From assembly GCA_030998225.1 (NCBI GenBank), contig JAPYXD010000425.1, forward strand, positions 248,001 to 312,000: 64,000 bases of DNA, read 5' to 3'. The position numbers were made by a program, and so were the translations under genes. A model generated the notes under the pieces. That model made no database searches, was not told the origin of the DNA, and worked only from the letters and a program-made list of their open reading frames with translations. Positions 10,001-22,383 of this stretch are shown here, piece after piece (the first letter of the stretch is position 1; every line of letters starts with the position of its first letter). The DNA is from Diplolepis rosae. Its lineage: Eukaryota; Arthropoda; Insecta; Hymenoptera; Diplolepididae.

Positions 10001-12949
10001 TACCTCCGTGGTGGTGTGGAAAGGAGTTTTATTTCAGAATATTTGGGATTCTCTAAGAATGAACCAGCTTTTTTATTTTAATATTTCAAATGTGTTTTCT
10101 TTCTTTTATGTTTAAGGCAAAAACTAGATCTAAAAAAAGCAAAAAACCTATTTCTCTAATTGCGTCCAAGATTAGAGCAGAATCTATGCAACCGGTTGTT
10201 AAAGGTTTTAAAAGTTTTCGCTTTAATTTAAAAAGCAAGTCTTCATAGTATTTTACTAAGTAATGAAAGTATGTCTACAATTGTTTTCTTGAATCCTACC
10301 CAAAGGTCAAACATGGTGCAAAAATGTCGTAAAATAAGAAAAATGTCTGAGTACTTTGAAGAAGTTTTTCTAAATCGATATGTATCATATTCCAATAATA
10401 TTTAGGAATATTTATTAAAATATTCATCTTCTAAATTTGTTTGATTAATGTACAGAGTACACTTTATATTTGAAATTTGTATACACTCTAAATCTGAATC
10501 AGTCAAATTTTCACTGATTGAATCAGTGATTTGCCTTTTCACTGAATCATCAGTGGAAACAATATTTTTCACTGTTAAATCAGTTACTTTTCACTGAAGT
10601 AATCAGTGAAATTTGACTGATTCACAGTAACCTGTTTTTTGTTATTTAAATCAGTCAAATTTCACTGATAATCAGTAGATTTTGACTGATTCATATTTGA
10701 AATTTGTACAGTTTTTAAAAAAATCCGAAACTTTTTGAATTTAGTAGTTTATTTATAAAATTTGAGAATGTTGTAGTTGATATTTCTATATAGAACTTTA
10801 AGCATTTATGGACATAAAATTTCATTTAATGTTTCTTCTATCGGTATTCAAAACTTTCAACAATTTTGCAAGATCAGTCAAATGCAAAATTTGACAGAGT
10901 ATTTAATCAAAATATTTACATTTATTTTTTAAATATTTTGAAAATAATTCGACTAAAATAATGATTAATAAGATTTTGTAACATTGTGGGAATATTGGAA
11001 CGCTGCAAGATTAAATTTTGAGTACAATTTTCAATTAATGAATGTTTAAAGAATTGAGTGAAAGCATCAATTAAAAAATATTTTTACTTTATAAATTTGA
11101 TTAAGTGCAGTAATAAGAAAATTTTGACTTTCTATAAAGCATTTCATTTATCTGATTAAAAGTCTGTGCATACGTCACTAAAACGTAAGATTAAAAAACT
11201 TTACACTGCTTTTACCATCAATCTATGAATGTGGATTTTAAACCGTAATTTAATGTGTCTTATTTTTTTTTGATAAAATATTTTTAACATAATTTTTTGC
11301 TTAAATTAGCCGATTTACTCGATTAAAAATTGGTCAACTTGTATATTTCAAAATTCTGTAATAAAAGTATTTTCATATTATGTTTTTGTATCCTATGCGT
11401 AGAATTTTAATTTTAAAATTGAGATTTCTCACAAAGAAGAAAGATTGTCTTATTAAAGCAGTTTATTCCCAGAAATTAAAAATCGTTTACTTAATATTTC
11501 GATTCCAAACATTGAATATTTATTGACTTTGAATAAAACAGAAAAAAAAATTTTTTGAAGTTTTAAAATCTCTTTACAATGTTACGAATTGGGCCGAATT
11601 TAGAATTACGAAATCTTTCATTAGAAAAAGAAAAAGTCACTCACATGAAATAAACTTCTGTAAGAATTATCAAGATTGAAGAGATGTTAAAATATTTGAA
11701 AAATAATGCAATTGTAAAATTGCAATTTATATCAATATTTGACAAATTTTTAGCTTTCTCAATCAAAGCATTATCCGGAAATTTTTAGTTCCTATAAAAA
11801 GATGAAATATTTATCAATTTCTTGAATGTTCATACATTAAAAAAATATCGAATTAGAGAATTATATGCAATGTATTTTCCATTAAGAAGACATAAACATG
11901 ACATAATTAGTTTTATATCTACATTTTCAGCTTACTTTTTTGTGGCTTAAGCACACATTTTGAATTCTAAATACAAAAATGCTCTACAGAGTTGAAGTAT
12001 TTCCTGAATCAATTATTATTGATCCTGAATTCTATTGGAAAATTTGTTGTTTACTGTTCAAATCTTACTATGATTTCAGACGGACAGACAAATTAAGAAC
12101 TACTAAATATTTCATCCAAAAGATTGCACTCCTCCATAAAATCTTGTCAAATTGTAACAAGATTTGAACACTTCGAACGAACATTTTTATGTAAAATTTA
12201 AAGTTGATTGATATTTATATGTTAATATGGAAATACCAATAAACACATATTTTAGCTTTTTAGTTTATCTACTGCTATTAGACAATTTTCCATTTCAGTA
12301 GAGATTTTAAGTTTTGGAATGAAAAGTTTGTGCTTAGGCTACAAAAATGTGAGATGAAAATATTTCTAACATATAACTGAAAATATAAATTATGAACTTG
12401 AATTTTATGTTCATTTTATCTTGATAGAAAATATTGTTCTAATTGAAAAATTGTTAAATGTACAAAATTAGTAAGAAGTATATAAATTTGAATGGAAAAT
12501 TATATATTGATTCAAATTTTATACATTTATTGTCACTAAATTTCACTGAAAGTTTATTTTTGAAGTGTTGAAATCCTCATGAAATTTTCCAAGATCATAC
12601 TGATGTTTATTTCATGCAGACTTTCTTCAAGAAATTGAAGAAAAGTGTTATTTCTTGAACTATATACTTCGTAAATTCAAATTCGTCGTCTGCTTCGCGC
12701 CTCTTTTGCACGTACTCGAGAAAAATACAATTCTTAATTTCGACTCGATGAACGAAAGCGTGAAATCTAAAAATAACTTGAAAACTCAAGCATTGTAACA
12801 AAGTCCGTCTTCGTGCACCTTCGGCTTTACACGAAGCTGGTGACCGCAGCGTGTAGCAGAGCCGACACACTGACACGCCACGTTTGCATGTGTTTCTCCC
12901 AGATGGGAACGTGGTGGGGGCCGAAAAATCCCACGTTCTGGACACACTG
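10001..12949 (-). repeat. hAT-A copy 1 right inverted-repeat arm
   Basis: Begins TCTACCTCCGTGGTGG and runs to the terminal CACTG at 12949. It is the longer arm and carries the segment 11121-12091 missing from the left arm, including a 62-codon frame at 11979-12167 that is only repeat sequence. Confidence 0.85.
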
Positions 12950-13131
12950 CCGCTGCCCTCGGATTTTGGACCAGTGATCCCAGAATGCGTAAGATTTTTT
13001 CTCCCACCACGTTCCCGCGTGTAAGCAATACATATAAACGTGGCGTGTCGATGTATCCCCGCTCCATCGCTTGTTAGCACGCTCGCAAATCGAGAATTGG
13101 ATGATAGCCACTGCTTCTTCGTTTTCTCTCG

Positions 13132-14611
13132 GCTTCGCTTCGGCTCTTCGGTTCGGTATTGTTGGTTCGTAGAAAGTCGAGGATTGTCGAGAATGCACGA
13201 TTGCAACTTGTATTTTTTCGCCGGCTTTGCTAATTTCAAGATTTCAAGATTTGGAGGATTTGGAGGTTGAGGTCGTATTCTGTCACTTTTTGTTTACAAA
13301 ATTTGACAATTCCAACAAAGGCTTGAAAACATTGACGTTTGAAGTCTTGAAATATGATATGTTAATTACTTTCAGGACATTTTACAGGATGTTTCCGAGT
13401 GTGTAATCTGCAGATAATATATGATAAGTTACTGGAGGTTTATAAAGTTGTTATATATTCAATATATTACATAAGAAAAGTGGAGGTTAGGTTTAAAGTG
13501 TATATTTCATTCTCAAGTCTCAAGTGGTTTTAAATTTTGAAATTTCGTGTTTCATTTTTCAATTGATTTAAAATATTGCAAATTTAGAATAATACTAATT
13601 ATTTTTATTATACATTTATTCAGTTAGTCAACATTTATTTTAATGACATTTTCGTGAAGAAGCATGAAAACTAAAAAATTTGTAATTTATAATAACAGCC
13701 TGTTCATATTAAAAAAATTTTTTTGCATAAGTACTTTCTTAAATTTTCATTAAATTAAATATTAAATATTTATAATATTTTCAATGAAAATATAGCATAT
13801 ATATGAAATAATAAAAACCACAACTTTGAGAGGAAAACTTATTAATATAACTACAAGTTTTTTTATTAAAACTTTACAAAACTATTAATTGCTTAAAATT
13901 CTTATATCAGTATAGGGATAAACAATATTATATTTCATATATATGCTCTATTTTCATTGAAAATATTATAAATATTTAATATTTAATTTAATGAAAATTT
14001 AAGAAAGTACTTATGCAAAAAATTTTTTTAAATATTAATAGATTGTTATAAATTACAAATTTTTTAATTTTCATTCTTCTTTACGAAAATATCATTAAAA
14101 TAAATGTTGACTAACTGAATAAATGTATAATAAATATAATTAGTATTATTCTAAATTTGCAATATTTTAAATCATTTGAAAAATGAAACACGAAATTTCA
14201 AAATTTAAAACCACTTGAGACTTGAGAATGATATATATATTTTAAACCTAACCTCCAATTTTATTATGTAATATATTGAATATATAACAACTTTATAAAC
14301 CTCCAGTAACTTATCATATATTGTCTGTGGATTACACACTCGAAAACATCCTGTAAAATGTCCTGAAAGTAATTAACATATCATATTTCAAGACTTCAAA
14401 CGTCAATGTTTTCAAGCCTTTGTTGGAGTTGGCAAATTTTGTAAACAAAAGTGACAGAATACGACCTCAACCTCCAAATCCTCCAAATCTTGAAATCTTG
14501 AAATAAGCCAAGCCGGCGAAAAAATACAAGTTGCAATCGTGCATTCTCGACAATCCTCGACTTTCTACGAACCAACAATACCGAACCGAAGAGCCGAAGC
14601 TAAGCCGACAG
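13132..14611. repeat. Long palindrome inside hAT-B
   Basis: 13132-13800 is the reverse complement of about 13930-14611, from the TTCGGCTCTTCGGTTCGGT end through AAGCCGGCGAAAAAATAC-type sequence to the AT-rich centre near 13865. Each arm is about 670 bases. The left arm partly overlaps the outer inverted repeat of the element, so this DNA can fold in two competing ways. Confidence 0.8.
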
Positions 14612-15744
14612 AATACGAAGTGAGAATGGCAATCATATTCCATACAATCATGAATAAATTAAAGTACAGCAATTAATTTTTTTAATTAAAAATTTGTACT
14701 TAGACCACATTAAATTAATATCAAATTTAAATGCAAATCCGGTGTAAACTATATTGTTTTTCGACCTGAGCAACATTTCATGACTTTGAATTTCATTGGA
14801 AGATTTTTCGATTAACTTTCAAATTTTTCAACAAATTTGCCAGATCAGACAATTGCAAAAGTTTTCAAAGTATTTAATTAAAATAATTACACGTATTTCT
14901 CGAATATTTCAAAACAAAAATGGCCTAAAATAAAGATTTATAAGATTTTGTAAAATTGTGGGAAAATTTGAAATGTCTTATTAAATAAGTGGTTGATCTC
15001 TAGAGCTTGAAAATCTTTCACTTAATATTTCGATTAGAGACATTGAAAATTTATAGACCGAATTAAGCATAAAAATTTGTTTTGGAGTTTTAAAATCTTT
15101 TTACAATGTAACAAGATGAACCAAATACTTTAATTTTTCTGCATATAGCCGCAGAATGAGTATGTTTGTAGTTAAATAATATTTTTGACACTACAATAAT
15201 TTTTTCAAATTCCAAACAGCAAGACATTTATTTTAAAAGGTTCGCATACAAAAAATTTGCTTCTGGTATATATACAAAGGATTTAGTCTACTGAAATTAG
15301 AGTTTTCAAAACTGTCGAATATTCAGAATTTTTTTTGTACAAAAACAGATAGAATATATAGAATATACATTTTTCATCTGCAGAATCTACGACATAGCCC
15401 GTAAACTGACTAACTGTATTTGTAAAATTAATAGATTGAACTAAAAGAAAATACATTTTCCATTTGTATAATTTTATGTACATCTCTTCTCAATGAAAAA
15501 TAACTTGCCAACTGAAAATTGTTTAAATGTACGAATTTGTTAAGAAGTATTGAAATTCTTAATTACTAATTGAAGCTTTGATCTTTGAAAAGCTAAAAAT
15601 GTTTTAAATGTATATATTGATTCAAATTTTTCACATTTAACGTGTTAAACCCCTTAAATAATTTGACAGAATTTTTCAGATATTTATTTTAGGGATATTT
15701 TCTAAAAATTTCAAAAAAAGAAATAAATATCTTAAACAACATAT
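14612..15744. other. AT-rich internal DNA of hAT-B
   Basis: No open frame with recognisable similarity. Small stretches resemble the AT-rich arm sequence of hAT-A (for example AGATTTTGTAAAATTGTGGGAA near 14940), which hints at common ancestry. Confidence 0.4.
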
Positions 15745-16331
15745 TTCATATATTTAAAATTGTCGTATGTTTCGCGCCTCTATTGCACGATGTCGAGAAA
15801 GTTGAGAGAAACACAATTCTCAATTTCCACTCAATAACCGACAGCATGAAATCTGAAAATATACGTGTTACAATCGTGCATCCTCGGCAATTCTCGACTT
15901 TCGACGAACCAACAGTACCGAACCCAAGAGCCGAAGCGAAGCCGAGAGAAAACGAAGAAGCAGTGGCAATCATCCAATTCTCTATTTGCAAGCGTGCAAA
16001 CAAGCGATGGAGCGGGGATACATCGACAAGACGCGTTTATATGTGTTGCTTACACGCGGGAAGGTGGTGGGAGAAAAAATCTTACGCATTCTGGGATCAC
16101 TGTTTTGGACCCACATTTCGGTGCGCATCCATTAGTGTGACACCGGAGGTTGAACGCGACGGTTCTCTGCCGCAGTGGTTTTTATTTATAGCTGCGCACG
16201 GCCGTGCACTGCCACGCGTGCGATTGGTCGACCATGGCTTGCGGCCGCAGTCTGGAGGCGAGGGTAGTTCCCTCTTCAATGTCCTGCTTGACGCTCGCCG
16301 AGACGGTCCTCTTGGCTGAGGTTGCTTCTGG

Positions 16332-16787
16332 TCAATGCGCAAGGCTGTGCGCTGGCGAGCCCGTGATTAGTCGGCCATGGCTGCGACCGCTGCCTGGTGG
16401 TGGTGTAGGTCCCTCCTCAATGTGCTGCTTGACATCGAACACGTCGGTGTTCTGGGCCGGAGGTTGCTGCTTGTGGATGCGCGTCGGCGTTTTCTCGCTG
16501 GCTTGGGCGTGCCTTGTCATCGTGTCCAGCTGGGCACGTTTCGGAGTGTGTACTTCCTGGAGCTGGCTGAAGCTGTGAAGCATGAATTTTTTAGTATAGA
16601 TTGACATCGTGATGGGTAGGGCTACGGCCTGGGTGGGCAATGGCAGGCTGTCGATGCTGGGTGGGGTTGTCGTTCCTTGTTGGCTTCCTTCTGTGGCTGT
16701 GGTGTGGCGGGCCAATGTTGTGTGTTGGTCTGCCATTGTTCTTGTTTGTGTTGCTATGTCGGTCTCTTGAATGATGCTGGGCGCCAC
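16332..16787 (-). CDS. Element R possible gag-like open frame
   Basis: A 151-codon minus-strand frame starts about 150 bases after the primer site of R, where gag would begin. It is Thr/Gln/Pro-rich with no CCHC knuckle or capsid motif visible. Its last part (VKQHIEEG) is loosely repeated in the next 130 bases as VKQDIEEG, so the region carries a diverged duplication. Placement and direction support a gag role; the sequence itself does not prove it. Confidence 0.35.
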   Translation of the reverse strand: MAPSIIQETDIATQTRTMADQHTTLARHTTATEGSQQGTTTPPSIDSLPLPTQAVALPITMSIYTKKFMLHSFSQLQEVHTPKRAQLDTMTRHAQASEKTPTRIHKQQPPAQNTDVFDVKQHIEEGPTPPPGSGRSHGRLITGSPAHSLAH

Positions 16788-16940
16788 CGGATTTTTATTT
16801 CGGTCACTTCCGGAAGTGACAGCAGTAGAGTGGGTAGTGATGGTACACTTGACAGTATTTTTTTATTTACTAGAGAGTTTAGTACCATTTCTTCCGCATG
16901 CCGCCAGTGAGATCTAGGGTGTGGTTTTTTTTGTTATTTC

Positions 16941-16964
16941 TCGAGCCCCTTGGTTGGACCGCCA
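16941..16964 (-). promoter_or_regulatory. Primer binding site of element R
   Basis: Minus-strand TGGCGGTCCAAC followed by AAGGGGCTCGA lies just inside the 5' LTR end. It resembles a tRNA-Lys type primer site with a few changes and fixes the 5' LTR as the right-hand copy. Confidence 0.6.
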
Positions 16965-16966
16965 AT

Positions 16967-17596
16967 TGATACGGTCCTCGGGGATGGCGTAGGAAATGAG
17001 AGGGACACTTATACTAGGTGTGTGTCGGCTGGGTTCCAGCGACAGGGCAGTGAGAGAGTGAGGGAGTGCGTGAGAGAGAGAGTGCGAGAGTATCGCTTTT
17101 TTTTACATAGTTTTTGAGTACCGGTACTCTTTCCTCTTACAACTTCACTGACCACTTGGAGGGAGGTAATGTTGCTGTCCCTCTCACTCCTGTTGCCAGC
17201 ATTGTCCTGTCCCTTTCTTCCCAATTCGTGGCGATTGATTTGGAAGGATTAGGCGTTGAGAGAGTGCTCCCCTCTCTGCTTTTCCTTGCCTTTCCCGACT
17301 TTCACTTTTCTAGCTTGCAGTGAGTGAAGGCCGTTTCTGGGCAACGGAGGTGAGACGGTAGAAGTGAAGGCACTCGCATCATGTCGGTAGGTTTCAGTGG
17401 TGCGACAAGGACGGGACTTTTCCGATGTTAGTGCGTGTGTCAGAAAAGGACGCACGGTCGTACCCTTCTAACAGTATTACTTTTCCAGAGCCTTGAGTCG
17501 TTTTTCTAGAGTGAATTTCGGACAAGCGTCTTCTAATGGTAGGAAACTGTGATGGTTTTCTACCATTACCATATACGGCTCAGGGCGCGTATATCA
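16967..17596 (-). repeat. Element R 5' LTR
   Basis: 630 bases from TGATACGG to GTATATCA. It matches both ends of 2934-3995 and lacks the expanded middle. The X LTR resumes at the next base. Confidence 0.8.
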
Positions 17597-17901
17597 AGCT
17601 GTAATTTCTTAAAAATATTTTATTATCACCCAAGCGAGGTATTTTACGCAAGACTCAAATGAACGATAAATAAATAGTTCATTTACGGTTCTCGTAACCT
17701 GAGCGCTTTTTACGCATAGCGGAGGCAGGTAAAGGGGTCGGTTCAAGGACCTAAACATATTAGAAAACTCAAAATTAAAACAACAATCTCCATGCAAAGG
17801 GAAAAGATTGTTTATAATGATAAATAGGGTTATAGGTTTATATGTGTATGTGTGTGATTTATAATATAATGTATATTATATGTGCTGTGTTATATATATA
17901 T
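17597..17901 (+). repeat. X 5' LTR, piece 2
   Basis: Aligns base for base, with few changes, to 38310-38625 of the 3' LTR (AATTATTC...GGCAGGTAAA...AAAAGATTGTTTATAATG). It ends in an AT run where element G is inserted. Confidence 0.85.
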
Positions 17902-19202
17902 TGTAACCTTAGTTTTGATTATTAATTAAAGGATGGTGAGGTGAGGTTATTTTTACAAATAATCATTGACTATTATTTAGCGCGACATATCGAATGAACA
18001 ATATTCATTATAAAAGCCATGATTACAAAATTCAGGATAATCTACTTTTACCCCGGGCAACCTAAGCCGATCACAAGACCAATCCCGAACGCGAAATTAA
18101 TTTCGGCTAATATCGCAGAGTTGAGCGCCAGGTTATTTTACTCGAAAATAACCAAAAGTTTGAATTGATAATGAAATCTACGAATAGACCAGCCCACTCG
18201 TGACGGGTCTCCCTGTACCTTCGTAATCGAACCTACAGGGGCCCCTAAAAATACCGCAGAGCGCGGGGTAAGGAGCAGCGTCACTGCTCTCGATCACGGA
18301 CACTTAATAGTTCGACGATGAAATTCTACGATTAGTGGGCGCAAGCACCGTTCCCTTAAACGACCTTGCGGGTCAAACCAACTATATACGCGGACACTGA
18401 ATTTACTTAACTATTGAGGCTAACCCAGAGTCTGCCACCTCTGATGTCTCGTGACGAGGTGTTAGCTTCGCACACCACCCGAATTTACAGTTTCACTTTC
18501 TATCACAACAATCAAAATTCAAACGCCGCGAATAAGGTCAAACTCTACATGTTATTTTTCGGCGTCCTCGTCAGCATCCTTGGCTTGCCATCCTTTTAAA
18601 TTCAATTGAATTTAAACAGTCGAAATAAGAATGGCGAGATCCGCTGGCGTGCTCACGAAACCGAAAGACGGTGGCGCTTACAAAGCTTACCGACAATACC
18701 GACATTTACGCTGAGTTTATAGTCGCGAGCCACAGGTGGCGAAGGTACGCCGATCTTTATCGCCGCCATGTGGCGATTACTGGGATTAACCCCGACGCAC
18801 AGGTTAGTTTGTTGGCAACCTGTCAACAAAGCTACGGCAAACTCCTCTCCTTGGTGTTCTTGAGCAGGCGGGACTCATATCCGCCTGACGTACCAAGGAT
18901 CCTCTTCGTGGTGTGCTGAAGTATCGTGGTGCCGTGTCGAGTTACTTCCTCCATCGCTCGTAGTGAAGCCTCAGCCGTGGCTCAAGTATTGATCGCCATC
19001 GACCGGGCGGTCATCTCGTGGTGTTCGTGTGTGTGTGAAAAAAAAACACATAAAAGAAATAGAGATTAAAATCCAATGTAGTGCATGGTTCAAACCCTTG
19101 ATCTGGCACATAGGAATAGGTTCCCCGGGAGTCTAACCTCTCCCCTCAGGTAACCTGTCATTAGAATTTATAAACAAAAAAAACTAGAAGTCAAAGTCAG
19201 GA
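17902..19202 (-). repeat. Element G 3' LTR (start deleted)
   Basis: 18490-19202 is about 97 percent like 22500-23224 by eye. It holds about 460 bases (18020-18490) absent from the other LTR. The first part of the LTR on the minus strand is missing at the deletion join near 19203. Confidence 0.75.
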
Positions 19203-19209
19203 GCGTCAT

Positions 19210-21096
19210 TCGATGGTTCTTTTTCTTGATCGGCGGGTGCCCCTGAGTGTCGATGACCTGCTCCACCAGCTTAGTGGCTGCATCAGAGAGCAACGCGATG
19301 CCTCTACAGGCATCAAGGTCATCCTTAAATTTAGAGTCAAAGGGAAACTTAATGACCGGTTTCTCCGATAACCACAGTTACCGGACCTTGCCATCAATGA
19401 CCAGACCGAACCGTTTCACGAAGTCCGTGCCCAATACACATGAATCGTTCAAACCGGGAGTATTCGGTTGTCATTTAATGAGCGACACCATTAAAGGTGA
19501 CCGGCGGCAAGAGGGCGGTGCCCAATACGGATTCAATATTTCCGTTGGCCATCAGCACGATGCTTGATCGACTTCAATCAACCTTATATTCTCCCGACGC
19601 GATAAGGGGATATTTAGTGAACCTATGAAGGTCTTTGTTAACCTGGTCTCGACCAATGAATGAAACTCGGCACCACCTACTTCGATATCGAGGTATGTTT
19701 GCGACGTGATGTCGGGTTCTGAGCAAGAATCACGCGTGCTCAGAACCTCAGACAAGTCAACCGCTTCTCTACTTGAAGATGGTTGCGGTTCAGAAGTTAT
19801 CCCAACTCCACCTTCTAGCCTAGGCAGAAGTCGGCTTCCCAAGTTGATCTGAGGCATTTTATCATTCGACTCCGGTAGTCTAACGACATTTGAGCACCGC
19901 TCGTTTACTTCGATTGGGCTCTCAACACTGTAGGAATCACGCATTGCAGTGCTTGTCAATGCGAAGTGACCAGATTCGTGTAACGGAGGAATCACGCATC
20001 CGTTATCGCATAAATCTTTGAGATTGGGTCGACTTCGATTAATACTGGCCGGAGTGTCATCAAGTGTGGCCAATTTAGAGCCAATAAACACGTTTGAGTC
20101 AGTTAAACTCTAAGGGCATCGGCGGTCAATGTCTCCGCTGCCCTAAGGCGAATGAAGCTGAGTTAGATTGTAATTCAGAACCGAGCTACCTCCCGAGTTC
20201 TGAGATGAAACGAGGTGCGTTTGATAGTCGGCTGTCAATTCGTCCTCGCCTTGAACTCTACCAGCCACTTGCTCATCTAGTCTCCATTGATAATTAATGT
20301 CGCCGAACCTCGCACGGAATGCCGCCCTGAAATGGGCCCAGGTTGGCCAAGAGCTCTTGTTCTGTCTGAACCACTGCAGAGCCAGGCCATCTAGCAAAAA
20401 CGGCAAAGCTACCATTATCTCCTCCTCACTGAGGAAAGCTAGGGTCCCACGCTACCTTACACGACGCTTCCCATATTCGGATGCATCGAGTGCCCTAGTG
20501 AGTGCTCACTCAGTCGAGGATAATTTACGACGCGGGGCGGGGGGGGGGGGAGGATCTGTACTCAGATCTCTTCTAATTTGAGTACGGCGATTCGCCTCAT
20601 CTAGGGTAGGTCGGTTAGCTACTTCATCTAAGTGAGGGTCGGAAGTGAATTCGTGAATTTCAATTGCTGATTTCGAAGGTTGGTGGCATGATACGTCAAT
20701 GCCATCCAGATTATTTAATGGCTGGTGTGAATCACGATGTGCGCTTATGCGCTGTTCTGAGTCCAGCTCCTGCTGTCTCGCAGCGGCCAAGGATAATCCG
20801 GCCTCGCTAATTCTAGACAATATGAGCTCTCCCATCTTATGAATCGCGTCGTACCATTCTGTCTTTATGTGCTCGGTCTCACGTTTCATCGACTCAAGCA
20901 ACTCCGCTCGCGTGTTGTCGTTAATCTCGTGGACCGTGTGGAATAACTCCGCTTTAATCACCGAGTCCGGAGGCTGGGCAACGGACTCTACTGTATTTAC
21001 AATTGATCTGTCGTTCTTCACTGAAGACTGATTCATGAAAAACGTTCGAAATTGTGCGGGCGTATTCTGAAGAGCCGAAAGCACCTTCAAGCGCAA
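19210..21096 (-). pseudogene. Element G gag and protease remnant
   Basis: Minus-strand pieces in order: 21096-20506 (N-terminal gag, 196 codons), 20415-20143 (capsid-like part with WF, W and F residues typical of retrotransposon gag, for example LDGLALQWFRQNKSSWPTWA), 20091-19552 (linker and protease start). The protease core reads LVETRLTKTFIG, with Glu where the catalytic Asp is expected and Arg in place of the Gly. The later protease segment LGTDFVKRFGLVIDG is near 19430 in another frame. Frames are broken at least three times. Confidence 0.7.
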
Positions 21097-21169
21097 CGTT
21101 TCCGATTGGTAAATTTTGTCGATGACATTGTCCGGATCGTCCGGATCGTGAATATGTACTGGACTTCAT

Positions 21170-21430
21170 TTCAATTAGCTAAAAGAAAGAATTTGGACAT
21201 ACCAGGACTGGGCCAGGATTGCGCCAGTTTTCAACCAGGGTGTTTATAGGTTTGCCAGGATGGAGCCAGGTTTGAGCCTGGGTTTCCTGGTTAATTTCCA
21301 GGCTTGCCAAGTTTTAGCCAGGATTGTCAGGATTGAGTTCAGGTTGGCGTCACGTACAAGCCAACTCTCTAAAGCCGAACCGGATGCGATGTCACTCCTT
21401 GTTCGAAATTCTATATTCGAATCGAACTTC
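21170..21430. repeat. Degenerate CCAGG-rich repeats in element G leader
   Basis: Short words like GCCAGGATTG and GCCAGGTTTG recur about ten times in 200 bases between the primer site and gag. This is a simple, decayed array without coding sense. Confidence 0.5.
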
Positions 21431-22361
21431 AATAAACCAAAAATCCATTAATATTCGTTGGACACTTCTTCCAAATCATTCAAAATTCTCTAAATAGCGT
21501 TTCTAGTCTGAACCAGGGCAGGCGGAACTTCAAAGCCTAACCTGATGTTTGAGCAATGAGTGACTTCGCATTCACTTGGCGTTTAAAACTTGAATGAAAC
21601 CAGTACTAGGCAGGTATTATGGAATACCTGTTAATTTAAAACAATACCAAAAATTACATCCAAATCGAAGAAGCATAAAAACTGTTAATATGCCAATTAC
21701 TACAGCTATACAATTCTAATTATTATTAAATAAGTTGGTTCACGACTGCCGACTCTTCAAAACCAGTACCGTAACCCTTAGAATCTCACGTGACAATTAA
21801 TTACGAAAATTGAATATAAATCTTCCACTTACTAACACTGTATCGGAATCGGTTTGAATTAATTTATAATTTATAAAAAAAATAAGTCAATATATGTGTA
21901 AACAATGATTAGAGGACATGGGCCATTCCAGCCTATTTGTGGTCCATATCTCATTTCATTCCAGTGTCACCCACTTCCAGGAATTCTGGTCCATTCATCT
22001 CAAATTCTATTGTTTTGAGACAAATTCTTAATCAGCATCGTATTCAAAATGGCTGATTTATTTTACAGCTTCCCTACCGGATGTTGGTTTGAGCCAAAAC
22101 TCCTCAGCGTCAAGTCCACCTTTTAATAAATACCAGAAATTTCTAATTTCTGAACTTTTATTTGTTCCGCCAAATTGTCACGTCAGTTCTAAATTCTAGA
22201 AACCATCAATTACAAATGTTATGTCTAAAGAAAAATTTCAATTACCAACATTACGTCTAGTATAAATTATTTTTCTAAAAGCATGGTTCCATCATGCCGA
22301 CCATCCCTGAGATTCCGAGTTCGAATGTGTCCGTGATTCGCCACGCTATGACGCTACTCAA

Positions 22362-22380
22362 GCCCTACTGTTGGGCGCCA
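22362..22380 (-). promoter_or_regulatory. Primer binding site of element G
   Basis: Minus-strand TGGCGCCCAACAGTAGGGC starts three bases after the LTR end. Its first eleven bases are the complement of a tRNA-Lys 3' end. Confidence 0.75.
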
Positions 22381-22383
22381 TTT

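Larger units (their letters stand above)
4503..12949 (-). mobile_element. hAT-A copy 1, with very long inverted repeats
   Basis: Ends are CAGTGTCTCCAGAACG and, on the other strand, CAGTGTGTCCAGAACG. The eight-base duplication CCGCTGCC lies at 4495-4502 and 12950-12957, the size made by hAT transposases. The arms are reverse complements: left about 4503-6485, right about 10001-12949. The left arm lacks about 970 bases present in the right (11121-12091). The core 6486-10000 carries one transposase gene on the minus strand. Ordinary hAT inverted repeats are only tens of bases, so this architecture is unusual. Confidence 0.92.
12972..16102. mobile_element. hAT-B: non-autonomous hAT-type element with palindromic core
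   Basis: Ends are CAGTGATCCCAGAATGCG and its inverse at 16085-16102. The eight-base duplication TTTTGGAC lies at 12964-12971 and 16103-16110. The outer 260 bases of the left end (12972-13230) are inverted at 15840-16102. No transposase frame is present. The first 50 bases resemble the hAT-A ends (CAGTG start, then CCACCACGTTCCC), so a hAT-A-like transposase may have moved it. Confidence 0.88.
2934..17596 (-). mobile_element. Element R: non-autonomous minus-strand LTR retrotransposon
   Basis: Two direct repeats (2934-3995 and 16967-17596) have matching ends TGATA...TATCA. On the minus strand, the right copy is followed within three bases by a tRNA-type primer site and the left copy is preceded by a purine tract, as expected for 5' LTR to 3' LTR. 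Without the two hAT insertions the internal part is only about 1.4 kb, with no pol. Flanks AGTT (left) and AGCT (right) may be a four-base target duplication in the X LTR. Confidence 0.8.

Noticed and set aside
11979..12167. 62-codon frame repeated at 46688 and 53970
   Set aside because: Repeat arm sequence of hAT-A, AT-rich, identical because of copy identity, not selection.
18671..18919. 82-codon frame, repeated at 22693
   Set aside because: Lies in the LTRs of element G, on the strand opposite to its gag.
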